Below, one piece after another: positions 36,677 through 45,326 of a stretch of DNA of 64,000 nucleotides (position 1 is the first letter of the stretch; each line of letters opens with the position of its first letter). The position numbers and the translations under genes are program-made. Source of the DNA: Arsenicibacter rosenii (GTDB lineage: Bacteria > Bacteroidota > Bacteroidia > Cytophagales > Spirosomataceae). Under the pieces are notes generated by a model that saw nothing but the letters and a program-made list of their open reading frames with translations, was not told the origin of the DNA and did no database searches. The stretch is from positions 80,018 to 144,017 of the forward strand of contig NZ_MORL01000013.1 in NCBI RefSeq assembly GCF_001870735.1. The letters are read 5' to 3'.

Positions 36677-37943
36677 CAATTTCGCGTAATGCCTTTACAA
36701 ATGCATCAAGTTCCTGCGTGGTGGTGTAGAGGTGGGGCGTTACGCGAACCCCTTGCACCCCGGCTGTCGGATTGTCGATGGCAACCGTGAAAATAGTGTA
36801 TTTGCTCATCAGCGTTTTTGCCAGATCGGCCGGTGCTATCCCTTTTACCCCAACATTGGCAATGGCGCACGAGCGGTGAGGATCGGCCGGAGTATTCACC
36901 ACCAGTTTCGGATGATTCCGGACCTGATCTGTCCAGTACCGTTGCAGATACCGCAACCGCGCTTCCTTGCGCTCACTGCCGATTTTCTGATGAAACCGGA
37001 TGGCATCCTGAATCGCCAGATCGGTCGCCACCGGATGTGTGCCCGTATGGTTTAGTTTGCGGATATCATCGTCGGCATATCCCATGTCGCCGAACAGTTG
37101 CCACAAGGGTGCGATCTTATCTTTCCGGACATATAGCAGTCCGGCCCCGAGAGGCGCGCCCAGCCATTTATGCAGACTGGCCCCGTAATAATCGCAGCCC
37201 CCCAAATCACCGATTTTAAAGTTCAGGTGCGCAAAGGCATGGGCTCCGTCGACCATCACCTCTACCCCATGCCGGTGCGCCATTTCCGTAATTTTCCGGA
37301 CGGGCATCACCTGGCCGGTAATGTTGATCAGGTGGCAAACCATCAGCAGCCGCGTTTTGGGCGTAATGGCTTTTTCGTAGACCGACACAATCTCTTCGTC
37401 CGAAGCCGGATGATTAGGTACCGTAATCACCTTATTGACAATGCCGTACCGGCGGGCCTGTAGCGTAAACATATCCAGCATCGCCCCGTAATCCTGACTA
37501 GCCATAATGGCCTCATCCCCTGCATTCCAGGTCAATCCGGCAATGACCGTATCCAGCGATTCGGTGGTGTTGCGTGTAATAATCACTTCGTCGGCCGATG
37601 CCCCTAACAGCTCCGCCAGCTGCTTCCGGGAAACCAGCTTATCGTCAAACTGCCGCGTCCGCATGTAATACGACGATACCGCGTTGATCCGGCGGATATG
37701 CTCCTGATAGCTATCCAGCACCTCCTGTGCTGCCAGCGAATAATACCCGTTTTCGAGCTGGATAAAGTCTTTTGTGACCGGATAGGCCAGCCGGATCTGC
37801 TGCCAGAAGGCTTCATCGGCAGCCAGCGTACCGGCATCTATGCGACTCACCCCGGCGATGGCATCATCAAGCGACAAACCGGCCGTTGCCCAGGTGGTTC
37901 CCAGCATCGTTTTAATAAATCCGCGTTTAGACAGCGTAGCCAT
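36669..37943 (-). CDS. Class V PLP-dependent aminotransferase, isopenicillin-N-epimerase-like
   Basis: A 424-residue fold-type I PLP enzyme of the class V aminotransferase/cysteine desulfurase superfamily, closest in layout to proteins annotated as isopenicillin N epimerase. The cofactor-binding Asp and His are in MVDGAHAFAHL, and the Schiff-base Lys is in YGASLHKWLGAPLG. The N-terminus SKRGFIKTMLG followed by a hydrophobic stretch resembles a twin-arginine signal with Lys in place of the first Arg, so periplasmic export is possible. It lies 1 bp after the GSIII gene on the same strand, so it is probably co-transcribed with it. Its substrate is not known. Confidence 0.87.
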   Translation of the reverse strand: MATLSKRGFIKTMLGTTWATAGLSLDDAIAGVSRIDAGTLAADEAFWQQIRLAYPVTKDFIQLENGYYSLAAQEVLDSYQEHIRRINAVSSYYMRTRQFDDKLVSRKQLAELLGASADEVIITRNTTESLDTVIAGLTWNAGDEAIMASQDYGAMLDMFTLQARRYGIVNKVITVPNHPASDEEIVSVYEKAITPKTRLLMVCHLINITGQVMPVRKITEMAHRHGVEVMVDGAHAFAHLNFKIGDLGGCDYYGASLHKWLGAPLGAGLLYVRKDKIAPLWQLFGDMGYADDDIRKLNHTGTHPVATDLAIQDAIRFHQKIGSERKEARLRYLQRYWTDQVRNHPKLVVNTPADPHRSCAIANVGVKGIAPADLAKTLMSKYTIFTVAIDNPTAGVQGVRVTPHLYTTTQELDAFVKALREIAG

Positions 37944-37944
37944 G

Positions 37945-40134
37945 TTATTTTACAAAAAGCAGTTCACGGTATTTTACCAGCGGCCAGTCTTCATCATCGA
38001 TGATCAGTTCGAGCTTGTCGACGTCGTAGCGGATCACGTCAAAGAAATCCTTTACTTTGGTGGCATACATTTTTGCCCGTTCGGTTGTGTCGGCCAGGTT
38101 ATTGGCCTCCTTGCGCGCCTCAATCATGGCCTCCGCATGGGTCTTAATGGCCGATACATATTTCGAGATCTCGCGGATCAGTTCCTTTATCGGGGCCGCC
38201 TCTTCCTCCAGCCCGATGTCGAGTAAGGCCTTGGCTGTCTGCGCGAGATTATTCTGGTATTTCAGGGCCGTTGAAATCACATGGTTCATCGCCAGATCGC
38301 CCATTACCCGCGACTCAATCTGCACCTTTTTGATGTATTTTTCCAGCTCAATCTCGTAGCGCGACTCTACTTCCGAGTGGTTCATGACACCCATGCGCTC
38401 AAACAACATTAAGGATTCCGGCTTCAGGTAAACGGCCAGGGCATCCGGCGTTGACGCAATGTTTGACAAACCACGGCGCGCCGCTTCAGCAACCCATTCG
38501 TCAGAATAGCCGTTGCCTTCAAACAGAATCCGCTTGGAGTCAGCATAATACTGTTTCAGAATATCAACAATGGCCAGCTCTTTCTTTTCGCCGTTGTCGA
38601 GGCGGGCGCTCAGATCGACGCGGAATTTGTTCAGCTGATCGGCCACAATGGTGTTCAGCACAATCATCGTCGACGAAGAGTTGGCCGAACTACCGGCCGC
38701 GCGGAATTCAAATTTGTTGCCGGTAAACGCAAACGGCGATGTCCGGTTGCGGTCGGTGTTGTCACGCAGCAACGAAGGGATCCGGTTGATGCCCAGTTTA
38801 TAATAGACATTATCGCCTTTCTGGAGCGAAATCTCGCTTTTCGTTTCCAGATCTTCGAGTGCCTTGGTCAGGGTTTCTCCCAGAAAGATCGACACAATGG
38901 CCGGGGGGGCTTCGTTGGCTCCCAGCCGGTGTTCGTTCCCCGCCGATGCGATTGATGCCCGCAGCAGGTCGGCATTGTCGTGTACGGCCTTGATCACGTT
39001 TACCAGATAGGTGATAAACCGCAACGTTTCTTTAGGCTTCGAACTCGGTCCCAGCAGGTTAACGCCGGTATTGGTACTCATCGACCAGTTGTTGTGTTTA
39101 CCACTCCCGTTGATACCGGCAAACGGTTTTTCGTGAAAAAGGACCTTAAAATCGTGCCGCTCGGCCACCTTTTCCATCAGGTCCATCAGGAGCGCGTTAT
39201 GATCAATCGACAGGTTCACTTCCTCAAACGTCGGTGCGACTTCAAACTGCCCGGGTGCCACCTCATTGTGACGGGTCCGCACCGGAATACCCAGTTTCAT
39301 GGCTTCAAATTCAAAATCAACCATAAAGGCATTGACCCTTGGCGGAATTGAGCCGAAATAGTGATCTTCCAGCTGCTGCCCCCGCGCCGGCGAGTGCCCG
39401 AACACCGTCCGGCCAGCCATCACCAGGTCAGGACGGGCATAGAACAACGCCTTGTCGACCAGAAAGTATTCCTGTTCGGGGCCCAGCGTGGCGGTAACCT
39501 TGGAAATATTCCGGTCGAAAAACTGCCCGACGCCGGTTGCCGCCTTATCCAGGGCATTCAGTGCTTTCAGCAGCGGTGTTTTATAATCCAGGGCCTCGCC
39601 GGTGTAGGAAATAAATACCGACGGAATGCAAAGCGTTTTCCCGCCTGCCCCGTTGTCCATTAGAAACGCCGGCGACGACGGGTCCCAGCCGGTATAGCCC
39701 CGGGCTTCAAACGTATTGCGCAAGCCGCCGTTGGGAAACGAAGAAGCGTCCGGTTCCTGCTGCACCAGCGCACTGCCTTTAAACTTTTCAATGGCTTTGC
39801 CTTCTACCGTAATATCGAAGAATGCGTCATGTTTTTCGGCGGTTTCGCCCGTCAGCGGCTGAAACCAGTGCGTGTAGTGCGTAGCGCCTTTACTGGTGGC
39901 CCACGCTTTCATGGCATTAGCCACCTCGTCGGCAATTTCGCGGTCGATTTTACCGCCTGTGTCAATGGCTTCGGTGATCCGGATATAGGCTTCGGGCGAC
40001 AGCAGCGCCCGCATGGTTTCTTTGTTAAAGGTATAAATGCCAAAAAAGTCGCTGACGCGTTCGGCCGGTGGCGCAACGGGGACAGCACGACGGTTCTGGG
40101 CAATTTCAAGGGCTTTGAAGCGGTGATTTGACAT
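37945..40134 (-). CDS. glnN: Type III glutamine synthetase
   Basis: A 729-residue GSIII, which makes glutamine from glutamate, ammonia and ATP and forms double-ring dodecamers. The length is typical of the class (about 700-730). Signature segments include GPEQEYFLVDKALFYARPDL, TRHNEVAPGQFEVAP, NGSGKHNNWSMSTNTG and AGNEHRLGANEAPPA, with the ATP/glutamate-binding RNRTSPFAFTGNKFEFRA late in the catalytic core. The helical C-terminus (EARKEANNLADTTERAKMY) is the family's usual extension. It lies downstream of a type II glutamine synthetase with a terminator between them, so the two are probably expressed separately. Confidence 0.97.
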   Translation of the reverse strand: MSNHRFKALEIAQNRRAVPVAPPAERVSDFFGIYTFNKETMRALLSPEAYIRITEAIDTGGKIDREIADEVANAMKAWATSKGATHYTHWFQPLTGETAEKHDAFFDITVEGKAIEKFKGSALVQQEPDASSFPNGGLRNTFEARGYTGWDPSSPAFLMDNGAGGKTLCIPSVFISYTGEALDYKTPLLKALNALDKAATGVGQFFDRNISKVTATLGPEQEYFLVDKALFYARPDLVMAGRTVFGHSPARGQQLEDHYFGSIPPRVNAFMVDFEFEAMKLGIPVRTRHNEVAPGQFEVAPTFEEVNLSIDHNALLMDLMEKVAERHDFKVLFHEKPFAGINGSGKHNNWSMSTNTGVNLLGPSSKPKETLRFITYLVNVIKAVHDNADLLRASIASAGNEHRLGANEAPPAIVSIFLGETLTKALEDLETKSEISLQKGDNVYYKLGINRIPSLLRDNTDRNRTSPFAFTGNKFEFRAAGSSANSSSTMIVLNTIVADQLNKFRVDLSARLDNGEKKELAIVDILKQYYADSKRILFEGNGYSDEWVAEAARRGLSNIASTPDALAVYLKPESLMLFERMGVMNHSEVESRYEIELEKYIKKVQIESRVMGDLAMNHVISTALKYQNNLAQTAKALLDIGLEEEAAPIKELIREISKYVSAIKTHAEAMIEARKEANNLADTTERAKMYATKVKDFFDVIRYDVDKLELIIDDEDWPLVKYRELLFVK

Positions 40135-40221
40135 CTGAAGAAGAAGTGGTTTTAAGGCGTAAGGGTACCAACCCGCAAGGTTGATGTAATACGTGAAAAT
40201 TAGAGAATGTACGGATACAAA

Positions 40222-40252
40222 AAAAGCTGTTTTTCAGAGAAAAACAGCTTTT
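40222..40252 (-). terminator. Intrinsic terminator between the two glutamine synthetase genes
   Basis: A 13-bp stem (40222-40234 and 40240-40252) flanked by A and T runs. On the minus strand it reads as a hairpin ending in a T-rich tail, about 50 bp after the type II enzyme's stop codon. Confidence 0.8.
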
Positions 40253-40300
40253 GGTATATAGCAGAATTGCGTAATTCTAATTTATAAAGGCAACTGAAGC

Positions 40301-41323
40301 TTAAACTGCAGCTGATTTTACCGTTGTAATGATCCGGGCAGCTACTTTGTACGGATCGGCCGCTGAGTTTGGACGGCGGTCTTCCAGCCAGCCTTTCCAG
40401 CCACGTTCTACCGTAGCGATCGGGATACGGATTGACGCACCACGGTCAGATACACCATACGAGAACTTGTCGATTGACTGAGTTTCGTGTTTACCGGTCA
40501 GACGCAGGTGGTTATCAGCACCGTATACATCCATGTGTGCCTTGATGATATCGGCAGGAGCAAATGCCTGGCAGATCACGTCGTATGTTTCTTTGCTGCC
40601 GGCTGTACGCAGTACACTGTTTGAGAAGTTAGCGTGCATACCTGAACCGTTCCAGTCTGTATCGCCCAGCGGCTTGCAGTGCCAGTTGATTGAAACGCCG
40701 TATTTCTCGCCGATGCGCTCCAGTAAATAACGGGCAACCCAGATCTGATCACCAGCTTCTTTAGCTCCTTTTGCGAAAATCTGGAATTCCCACTGACCGG
40801 TTGCTACTTCGGCGTTGATACCTTCTACGTTCAGACCTGCATCCAGACATACGTCGAGGTGTTCTTCAACAATATAGCGACCGTATGCGTTTTTAGCCCC
40901 TACTGAACAATAGTAAGGACCCTGACCACGCGTAGGGAAACCTTCCGCCGGGAAACCAACCGGCTTATCGATGCTTTCATCCCACAGGAAGTACTCCTGC
41001 TCAAAGCCAAACCAGAAATCGTTGTCGTCGTCTTCGATCGTAGCACGGCCGTTTGTTTCATGTGGCGTACCATCCGCGTTCAGTACCTCACACATAACAA
41101 GGTAACCGTTTTTACGCTGTGGATCAGGGCAGATGAATACCGGCTTCAGCAAACAGTCAGACGAACCGCCCGGAGCCTGCTCAGTTGATGATCCATCGAA
41201 AGACCACATACCGCAGTCTTCTAATTTACCTGAAAAGTTGTTCTCAATTTTTGTCTTAGAACGAAGACTTTGTGTAGGCTTGTAACCGTCGAGCCAAATG
41301 TACTCAAGTTTAGCTTTTGACAT
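40301..41323 (-). CDS. glnA: Type II (eukaryote-like) glutamine synthetase
   Basis: A 340-residue glutamine synthetase of the short GSII class rather than the 440-480-residue GSI class. The N-terminal beta-grasp domain starts KLEYIWLDGYKPTQSLRSK and includes MWSFDGSSTEQAPG, diagnostic of GSII. Catalytic segments are FGFEQEYFLWD, INAEVATGQWEFQI, NGSGMHANFSN and a final SIRIPIATVERGWKGWLEDR. No adenylylation Tyr region of GSI is present, so control is likely transcriptional or by feedback. It is upstream of GSIII on the same strand. Confidence 0.96.
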   Translation of the reverse strand: MSKAKLEYIWLDGYKPTQSLRSKTKIENNFSGKLEDCGMWSFDGSSTEQAPGGSSDCLLKPVFICPDPQRKNGYLVMCEVLNADGTPHETNGRATIEDDDNDFWFGFEQEYFLWDESIDKPVGFPAEGFPTRGQGPYYCSVGAKNAYGRYIVEEHLDVCLDAGLNVEGINAEVATGQWEFQIFAKGAKEAGDQIWVARYLLERIGEKYGVSINWHCKPLGDTDWNGSGMHANFSNSVLRTAGSKETYDVICQAFAPADIIKAHMDVYGADNHLRLTGKHETQSIDKFSYGVSDRGASIRIPIATVERGWKGWLEDRRPNSAADPYKVAARIITTVKSAAV

Positions 41324-41378
41324 GGTTTACTGAGGGAGATTAAGTACCTGGTAAAAGAATCAAACGAACATCGTTTCG

Positions 41379-41386
41379 CAAATGTA
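41379..41386 (-). promoter_or_regulatory. -7 element for the type II glutamine synthetase
   Basis: The minus strand reads TACATTTG, matching TAnnTTTG, 56 bp before the ATG at 41323. The nearest TTTG upstream is too close (12 bp) to serve as a standard -33 box. Confidence 0.4.
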
Positions 41387-41725
41387 ATAAGCATTTCACA
41401 AAATAAATATATGCTCATTGTGATTTTCACCATATTTTTTGACTGTTTTTTAGAAAAATTACAATAATAATTCGTTTATTACAATAATACTTAAGATTTT
41501 GTTTCCCATTCATGCAATTTTAATTTTAACCAGTTTTTTATCATATAGCAATTTCGTAGCCATACATCCTGCCTTTTGAATCCTCTTTTCCGGAATTTGC
41601 AGCAAAAAAACCGCTAAAACGGATAAAATAACGCCTAACTATTTTATTCGTTGATAATCTGGCTGTTGACCTGCCTATTTTTCATCCTGATTGACCTGAC
41701 CGGAACCCCTACCGACAAAAATTTG

Positions 41726-41733
41726 TACTTTTG
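41726..41733 (+). promoter_or_regulatory. -7 element for mtaB
   Basis: TACTTTTG matches TAnnTTTG, 44 bp before the ATG at 41778. The -33 position has no TTTG, only a TTGAC somewhat further upstream. Confidence 0.45.
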
Positions 41734-41777
41734 CATGAGCGTTAACGAATCACCGGATTACGGGTTCGCCATATTTC

Positions 41778-43109
41778 ATGAAAAAAGTTGCTTTCTATAC
41801 ACTAGGCTGTAAGCTGAACTTCTCGGAAACCTCTACCATCGCCCGTATTCTCGAAGGCGAAGGGTATCAACGGGTCGAATTCAACCAGCAGCCCGACATC
41901 TTTATCATCAACACCTGCTCCGTGACTGACAATGCCGATAAAAAATGCCGGAAAATTGTCCGCGAAGCACAAAAAATCAATCCGGACGGCTACGTGGCCA
42001 TTCTCGGGTGCTATGCCCAGCTGAAACCACAGGAAATTGCTACCATTCCGGGGGTGGACGTGGTGCTGGGAGCGGCCGAAAAATTCCGGCTGCATGAGCT
42101 GATCCATTCGTTCGAAAAGGAGCCGACGGGACAGGCCCGCGTCTTCAATTCGTCGATTGAGGAAGTGATCGACTACCACGCTTCGTACTCGCTCAACGAC
42201 CGGACCCGCACGTTTCTGAAGGTGCAGGACGGTTGCGACTACCCGTGTTCATATTGTACGATTCCACTGGCGAGGGGCCGCAGCCGGTCTGATACCATTA
42301 CGAATGTGGTGAAGGCCGCACAGGACATTGCTGCCCGCGGGGTAAAGGAAATTGTACTGACGGGGGTAAACATCGGCGATTTCGGTCTGCACAACGGCGA
42401 GCGCACGGAAACGTTCTTCGATCTGATTAAGGCCCTGGATGAAGTCGAGGGGATCGAGCGCTTCCGGATTTCATCCATCGAACCCAATCTGCTCACCGAC
42501 GAAATCATTGCCTTTGCGGCCCAATCAAAGCGGTTTGTCCCGCATTTTCACGTACCGCTGCAATCGGGCAGCAATACCGTACTGGGTTTCATGCGTCGCC
42601 GCTACAAGCGGGAGTTGTATGCCAACCGCGTCGCTAAGATCAAGGAACTGATGCCGCACGCCTGCATCGGTGTCGACGTCATTGTGGGGCATCCGGGCGA
42701 GACCGACGAATTGTTTAAAGAAACGTATACCTTCCTGAACGAGTTGCCGGTATCGTATCTGCACGTATTTACCTACTCGGAACGCCCGAATACCCACGCC
42801 CTGAGCATCAAGCCGGTAGTGCCGGGAAATAAGCGGGCTGAGCGGTCAAAAATGCTCCATATTCTGTCGGATAAAAAACGGCGGGCCTTCTACGAAACGC
42901 AGGTGGGCCGCGAGGCGACTGTCTTATTTGAAGAAGACGCCGAGAATGCCGACCGCAACGAGGGACTGATGTTTGGCTTCACCGAAAACTATGTGCGGGT
43001 GATTGCCAAATACGACCCGCTGCTGATTAATGAAACTATGCGCGTACAGATGACCGGTCTGAACCCTGACGGACACATGGAAGTGGCAGAAGCCGGGGTT
43101 CTGGTATAA
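41778..43109 (+). CDS. mtaB: tRNA t6A37 methylthiotransferase MtaB
   Basis: A 443-residue radical SAM methylthiotransferase that converts t6A to ms2t6A at position 37 of tRNA. The N-terminal UPF0004 domain binds one 4Fe-4S cluster through cysteines in YTLGCKLNFSET, INTCSVTD and ILGCYAQLKP. The radical SAM CxxxCxxC motif is DGCDYPCSYCTIP. A C-terminal TRAM domain follows about residue 375. The first motif GCKLNFSE and the overall length fit MtaB rather than MiaB or RimO. Confidence 0.95.
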   Translation: MKKVAFYTLGCKLNFSETSTIARILEGEGYQRVEFNQQPDIFIINTCSVTDNADKKCRKIVREAQKINPDGYVAILGCYAQLKPQEIATIPGVDVVLGAAEKFRLHELIHSFEKEPTGQARVFNSSIEEVIDYHASYSLNDRTRTFLKVQDGCDYPCSYCTIPLARGRSRSDTITNVVKAAQDIAARGVKEIVLTGVNIGDFGLHNGERTETFFDLIKALDEVEGIERFRISSIEPNLLTDEIIAFAAQSKRFVPHFHVPLQSGSNTVLGFMRRRYKRELYANRVAKIKELMPHACIGVDVIVGHPGETDELFKETYTFLNELPVSYLHVFTYSERPNTHALSIKPVVPGNKRAERSKMLHILSDKKRRAFYETQVGREATVLFEEDAENADRNEGLMFGFTENYVRVIAKYDPLLINETMRVQMTGLNPDGHMEVAEAGVLV

Positions 43110-43125
43110 GGCTAGACGTAGTATC

Positions 43126-43176
43126 ATCTATAAACAAAAAGCCCGGGGCGCTGCCCCGGGCTTTTTGTTTATAGAT
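43126..43176. terminator. Perfect 24-bp bidirectional terminator hairpin
   Basis: Arms 43126-43149 and 43153-43176 are perfectly complementary around a 3-nt loop, with a GC-rich core (gcccggggc) and A/T outer arms including AAAAA/TTTTT. It separates mtaB from a convergent small gene and is the strongest hairpin in the window. Confidence 0.9.
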
Positions 43177-43199
43177 AGTTAACCAATCGCAACACCGGA

Positions 43200-43661
43200 T
43201 TATTTACCACGGCCACCATAACCACCACGGTCAGGATAGCCATACCCGCGGTCACGGTCATAGCCGCGGTCATACCCACGGTTGTAGCGGTTACTGTGCT
43301 GGTAGGTATATAACCTATCGCGTTGGGCCGGTGTCAGCACATCCATTACATCATGCTGTTTCTGCCAGCTGAGCCGCTGAAACTCGCGCGGATCGAGGCG
43401 GTTGCCCGGCATCAGGCCCAGACGGTCATAATGGTTTTCGATGCGGCGCAGCTCACGTTCCTGACGACGGGTCAGGCCAACGATGGCATCCAGCCGGTCA
43501 ATCCGGTACTCATCCCGTGCATCATCGGCACGTGGGTTTTGCATACCCTGATTCGGATAGCGGTTGCGGTTGTCATAATTCGGGTCATAGCCGCGTTGCG
43601 CCAATACAGTTCCGGTAGTGAGCAGGGCTAACGTTGCGATGGTCAGGATTGCCTTTTTCAT
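43200..43661 (-). CDS. Small periplasmic protein with Arg/Gly/Tyr-rich tail
   Basis: A 153-residue exported protein with a signal peptide (MKKAILTIATLALLTTGTVL to about AQ). The middle part is helical and charged (LTRRQERELRRIENHYDRL) and contains LTPAQRDRL, which resembles the LTxxQ motif of Spy/CpxP-type periplasmic proteins. The C-terminal 30 residues are low-complexity repeats of RGYDRGYD and GYGGRG type. It could be a periplasmic stress or chaperone-like protein, but this rests on one short motif. It stands alone between two hairpin or promoter regions. Confidence 0.75.
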   Translation of the reverse strand: MKKAILTIATLALLTTGTVLAQRGYDPNYDNRNRYPNQGMQNPRADDARDEYRIDRLDAIVGLTRRQERELRRIENHYDRLGLMPGNRLDPREFQRLSWQKQHDVMDVLTPAQRDRLYTYQHSNRYNRGYDRGYDRDRGYGYPDRGGYGGRGK

Positions 43662-43925
43662 GGTATTATTTCGCTTTTTTGTTGTTTCTATCGGTTAGAG
43701 GCAACCAGCCACCCAACGTTTAATCGGGAGGTAATTTTTTTTCGCAGCTTTGTGATGGAGAATATTGAGATAAATCTGGTTTTGGCAACAGAAAACGTCT
43801 GTAAAGCAACAGAAAGCATTGATTCGTAACCTTTGGTAAGTTCCATCGAAAATCAGTTACAAGCAGATTTTTGAACAGAAACCAACGGGAACTCCGGAAT
43901 GTTATGCAGTCGAATAAGGACTAAC

Positions 43926-44618
43926 ATGGAAGCAAACGATAAACTGGACCGCATCATTGAGGCGCGGATGAAACTCAAAAGCCGTTTTGACCAAAAAATG
44001 GCCAACACACCGTCGCTGGCTGATGATGCACCGCGCGGGAAAGGCCCGACCAACCGCCATGGCATGCCCCAGGTGCCGGTCGGCCAGACAGTGACGGCCA
44101 AATGGCCGGTACTTGATCTGGGCTATCAGCCCCACATTCCGCTTGACAAATGGCAGCTGTCGGTTGATGGTGAAGTAGAAGCGCCGATCCGGCTGAAATG
44201 GGAAGATTTTATGGCCTTGCCCCAGGTCGAGGATACCAGCGATTTTCACTGCGTAACGACCTGGTCGCGGCTGGATGTTCCCTGGGTTGGGGTGCGGTTT
44301 ATGGATCTGGCCGCGCTGGTAATGCCCAAAGCGTCGGCCACGCATGTCATGTGCTACGGCTTCGATGGCTACAGCACCAATATTTCTCTGGAAGAAGCCC
44401 TGAAACCGGATGTGTTGCTCGTTCATACGGCCGACGGGCAGCCGCTTACCCGCGAGCACGGCGGTCCGCTCCGCATGATCACCCCCCAGTTATACGCCTG
44501 GAAAGGCGCAAAATGGATTAAACGCATTGAATTCCTGAACGGCAACCGCCTTGGTTTCTGGGAAGAACGCGGCTATTCCAACACCGCTTACCCGTGGCGC
44601 AACGACCGCTATAGCTAG
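43926..44618 (+). CDS. Sulfite-oxidase-like molybdopterin oxidoreductase
   Basis: A 230-residue protein of the sulfite oxidase/MsrP-like molybdopterin-binding fold. The ATG at 43926 is favoured (MEANDKLDRIIEARM). The probable molybdenum-ligating Cys is in DFHCVTTWSRLDVPW, followed by GVRFMDLAALV. GGPLRMITPQLYAWKGAKW is the other conserved cofactor-pocket segment. There is no signal peptide or Tat motif, so unlike MsrP it seems cytoplasmic. No dimerisation domain of true sulfite oxidases is present. The electron acceptor and substrate are unknown. The palindromic repeat element begins ten bases after its stop. Confidence 0.88.
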   Translation: MEANDKLDRIIEARMKLKSRFDQKMANTPSLADDAPRGKGPTNRHGMPQVPVGQTVTAKWPVLDLGYQPHIPLDKWQLSVDGEVEAPIRLKWEDFMALPQVEDTSDFHCVTTWSRLDVPWVGVRFMDLAALVMPKASATHVMCYGFDGYSTNISLEEALKPDVLLVHTADGQPLTREHGGPLRMITPQLYAWKGAKWIKRIEFLNGNRLGFWEERGYSNTAYPWRNDRYS

Positions 44619-44627
44619 CGGTAGAGA

Positions 44628-44761
44628 GTAGAGACGCAATATCTTGCGTCTCAAATTGCGCCGGTATAAGGAATGCCTAATTAAATCCGCGTAAGCAACC
44701 TACTGAAAAATCAGCTTCCGGTTGCTTACGCTGGATGAGACGCAAGATATTGCGTCTCTAC
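44628..44761. repeat. Palindromic MITE-like repeat element with 25-bp inverted termini
   Basis: A 134-bp element bounded by perfect 25-nt inverted repeats (44628-44652 and 44737-44761). Each terminus is itself a palindrome (gagacgcaa-N4-ttgcgtctc). A further 11-bp stem (44690-44700 and 44720-44730) lies inside. A degenerate relative is at 6862-6942. It encodes nothing but reaches into the SIS-domain gene and supplies its stop codon. Confidence 0.8.
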
Positions 44762-45315
44762 GGAGTATTTTCGATGAAATAATAGCAGAGCATGTGGCAA
44801 ATTGTCATGTGTGCATCTTCGACGCGGCCGTAGTGCTCCGAATCAATCACAATGACTTCGTCGGCAATTTCTGCCAGTTTACCTTTTTTGCCGCCGACGA
44901 GGGCGATGGTAGTCAGGCCGTTGTCTTTGGCCCATTGAATGGCTTTTACCAGATTCGGGGAGCTGCCGCTGACACTCATCGTCAGGACCAGATCACCCGG
45001 GCGACCATAGTTCTGCAGTTGTCCGGCAAACACGTCTTCATAGCTGTAATCGTTGCCAAGAGCGGTAATCCAGGCAACGTTTTCGTTCAGAGACAGACAC
45101 CGGAAACGTTTGCCCAGTTTGTCCGACGAACTTTTGCCCAGATCGGTGATAAAGTGCGATGTATTCGTCCCGCTGCCTCCATTCCCGAAAGCAAACAACT
45201 GACGGTCTTCGGCCCAGCATTTTTTTAATAACTCGACGAGATGCGCCACTTTTTCGGCCGGAATCGAATCATAGGCGGCTTTTTGCTGCGCCAGGTACTC
45301 TGTAAAATAAGACAT
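44758..45315 (-). CDS. SIS-domain sugar-phosphate isomerase (GmhA-like)
   Basis: A 185-residue SIS protein of the phosphoheptose isomerase/DiaA-like size class. GmhA turns sedoheptulose 7-phosphate into D-glycero-D-manno-heptose 7-phosphate. The sugar-phosphate loop is FGNGGSGTNTSHFITDLGKS, and the second SIS signature is LTMSVSGSSPNLVKAI. YGRVEDAHMTICHMLCYYF near the C-terminus is typical of GmhA-like proteins. It starts 11 bp after a ROK gene, as the third gene of a HAD-ROK-SIS operon. Its TAG stop (44760-44758) lies within the right terminus of the repeat element, so insertion may have changed the last residues (IENTP). Confidence 0.87.
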   Translation of the reverse strand: MSYFTEYLAQQKAAYDSIPAEKVAHLVELLKKCWAEDRQLFAFGNGGSGTNTSHFITDLGKSSSDKLGKRFRCLSLNENVAWITALGNDYSYEDVFAGQLQNYGRPGDLVLTMSVSGSSPNLVKAIQWAKDNGLTTIALVGGKKGKLAEIADEVIVIDSEHYGRVEDAHMTICHMLCYYFIENTP

Positions 45316-45326
45316 ATAAAGTTGAG

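Larger units (their letters stand above)
41324..41777. other. Divergent promoter region of the glutamine synthetase and mtaB genes
   Basis: A 454-bp AT-rich intergenic region without a supportable gene. It contains the -7-like elements listed separately for each direction. The middle part (41440-41640) has runs of A and T but no inverted repeat or riboswitch that I can recognise. Confidence 0.6.

Noticed and set aside
43200..43330. Possible CRISPR-like short repeats in the small periplasmic protein gene
   Set aside because: The repeats encode Arg/Gly/Tyr-rich codons in frame, are irregular, and have no spacers or cas genes.
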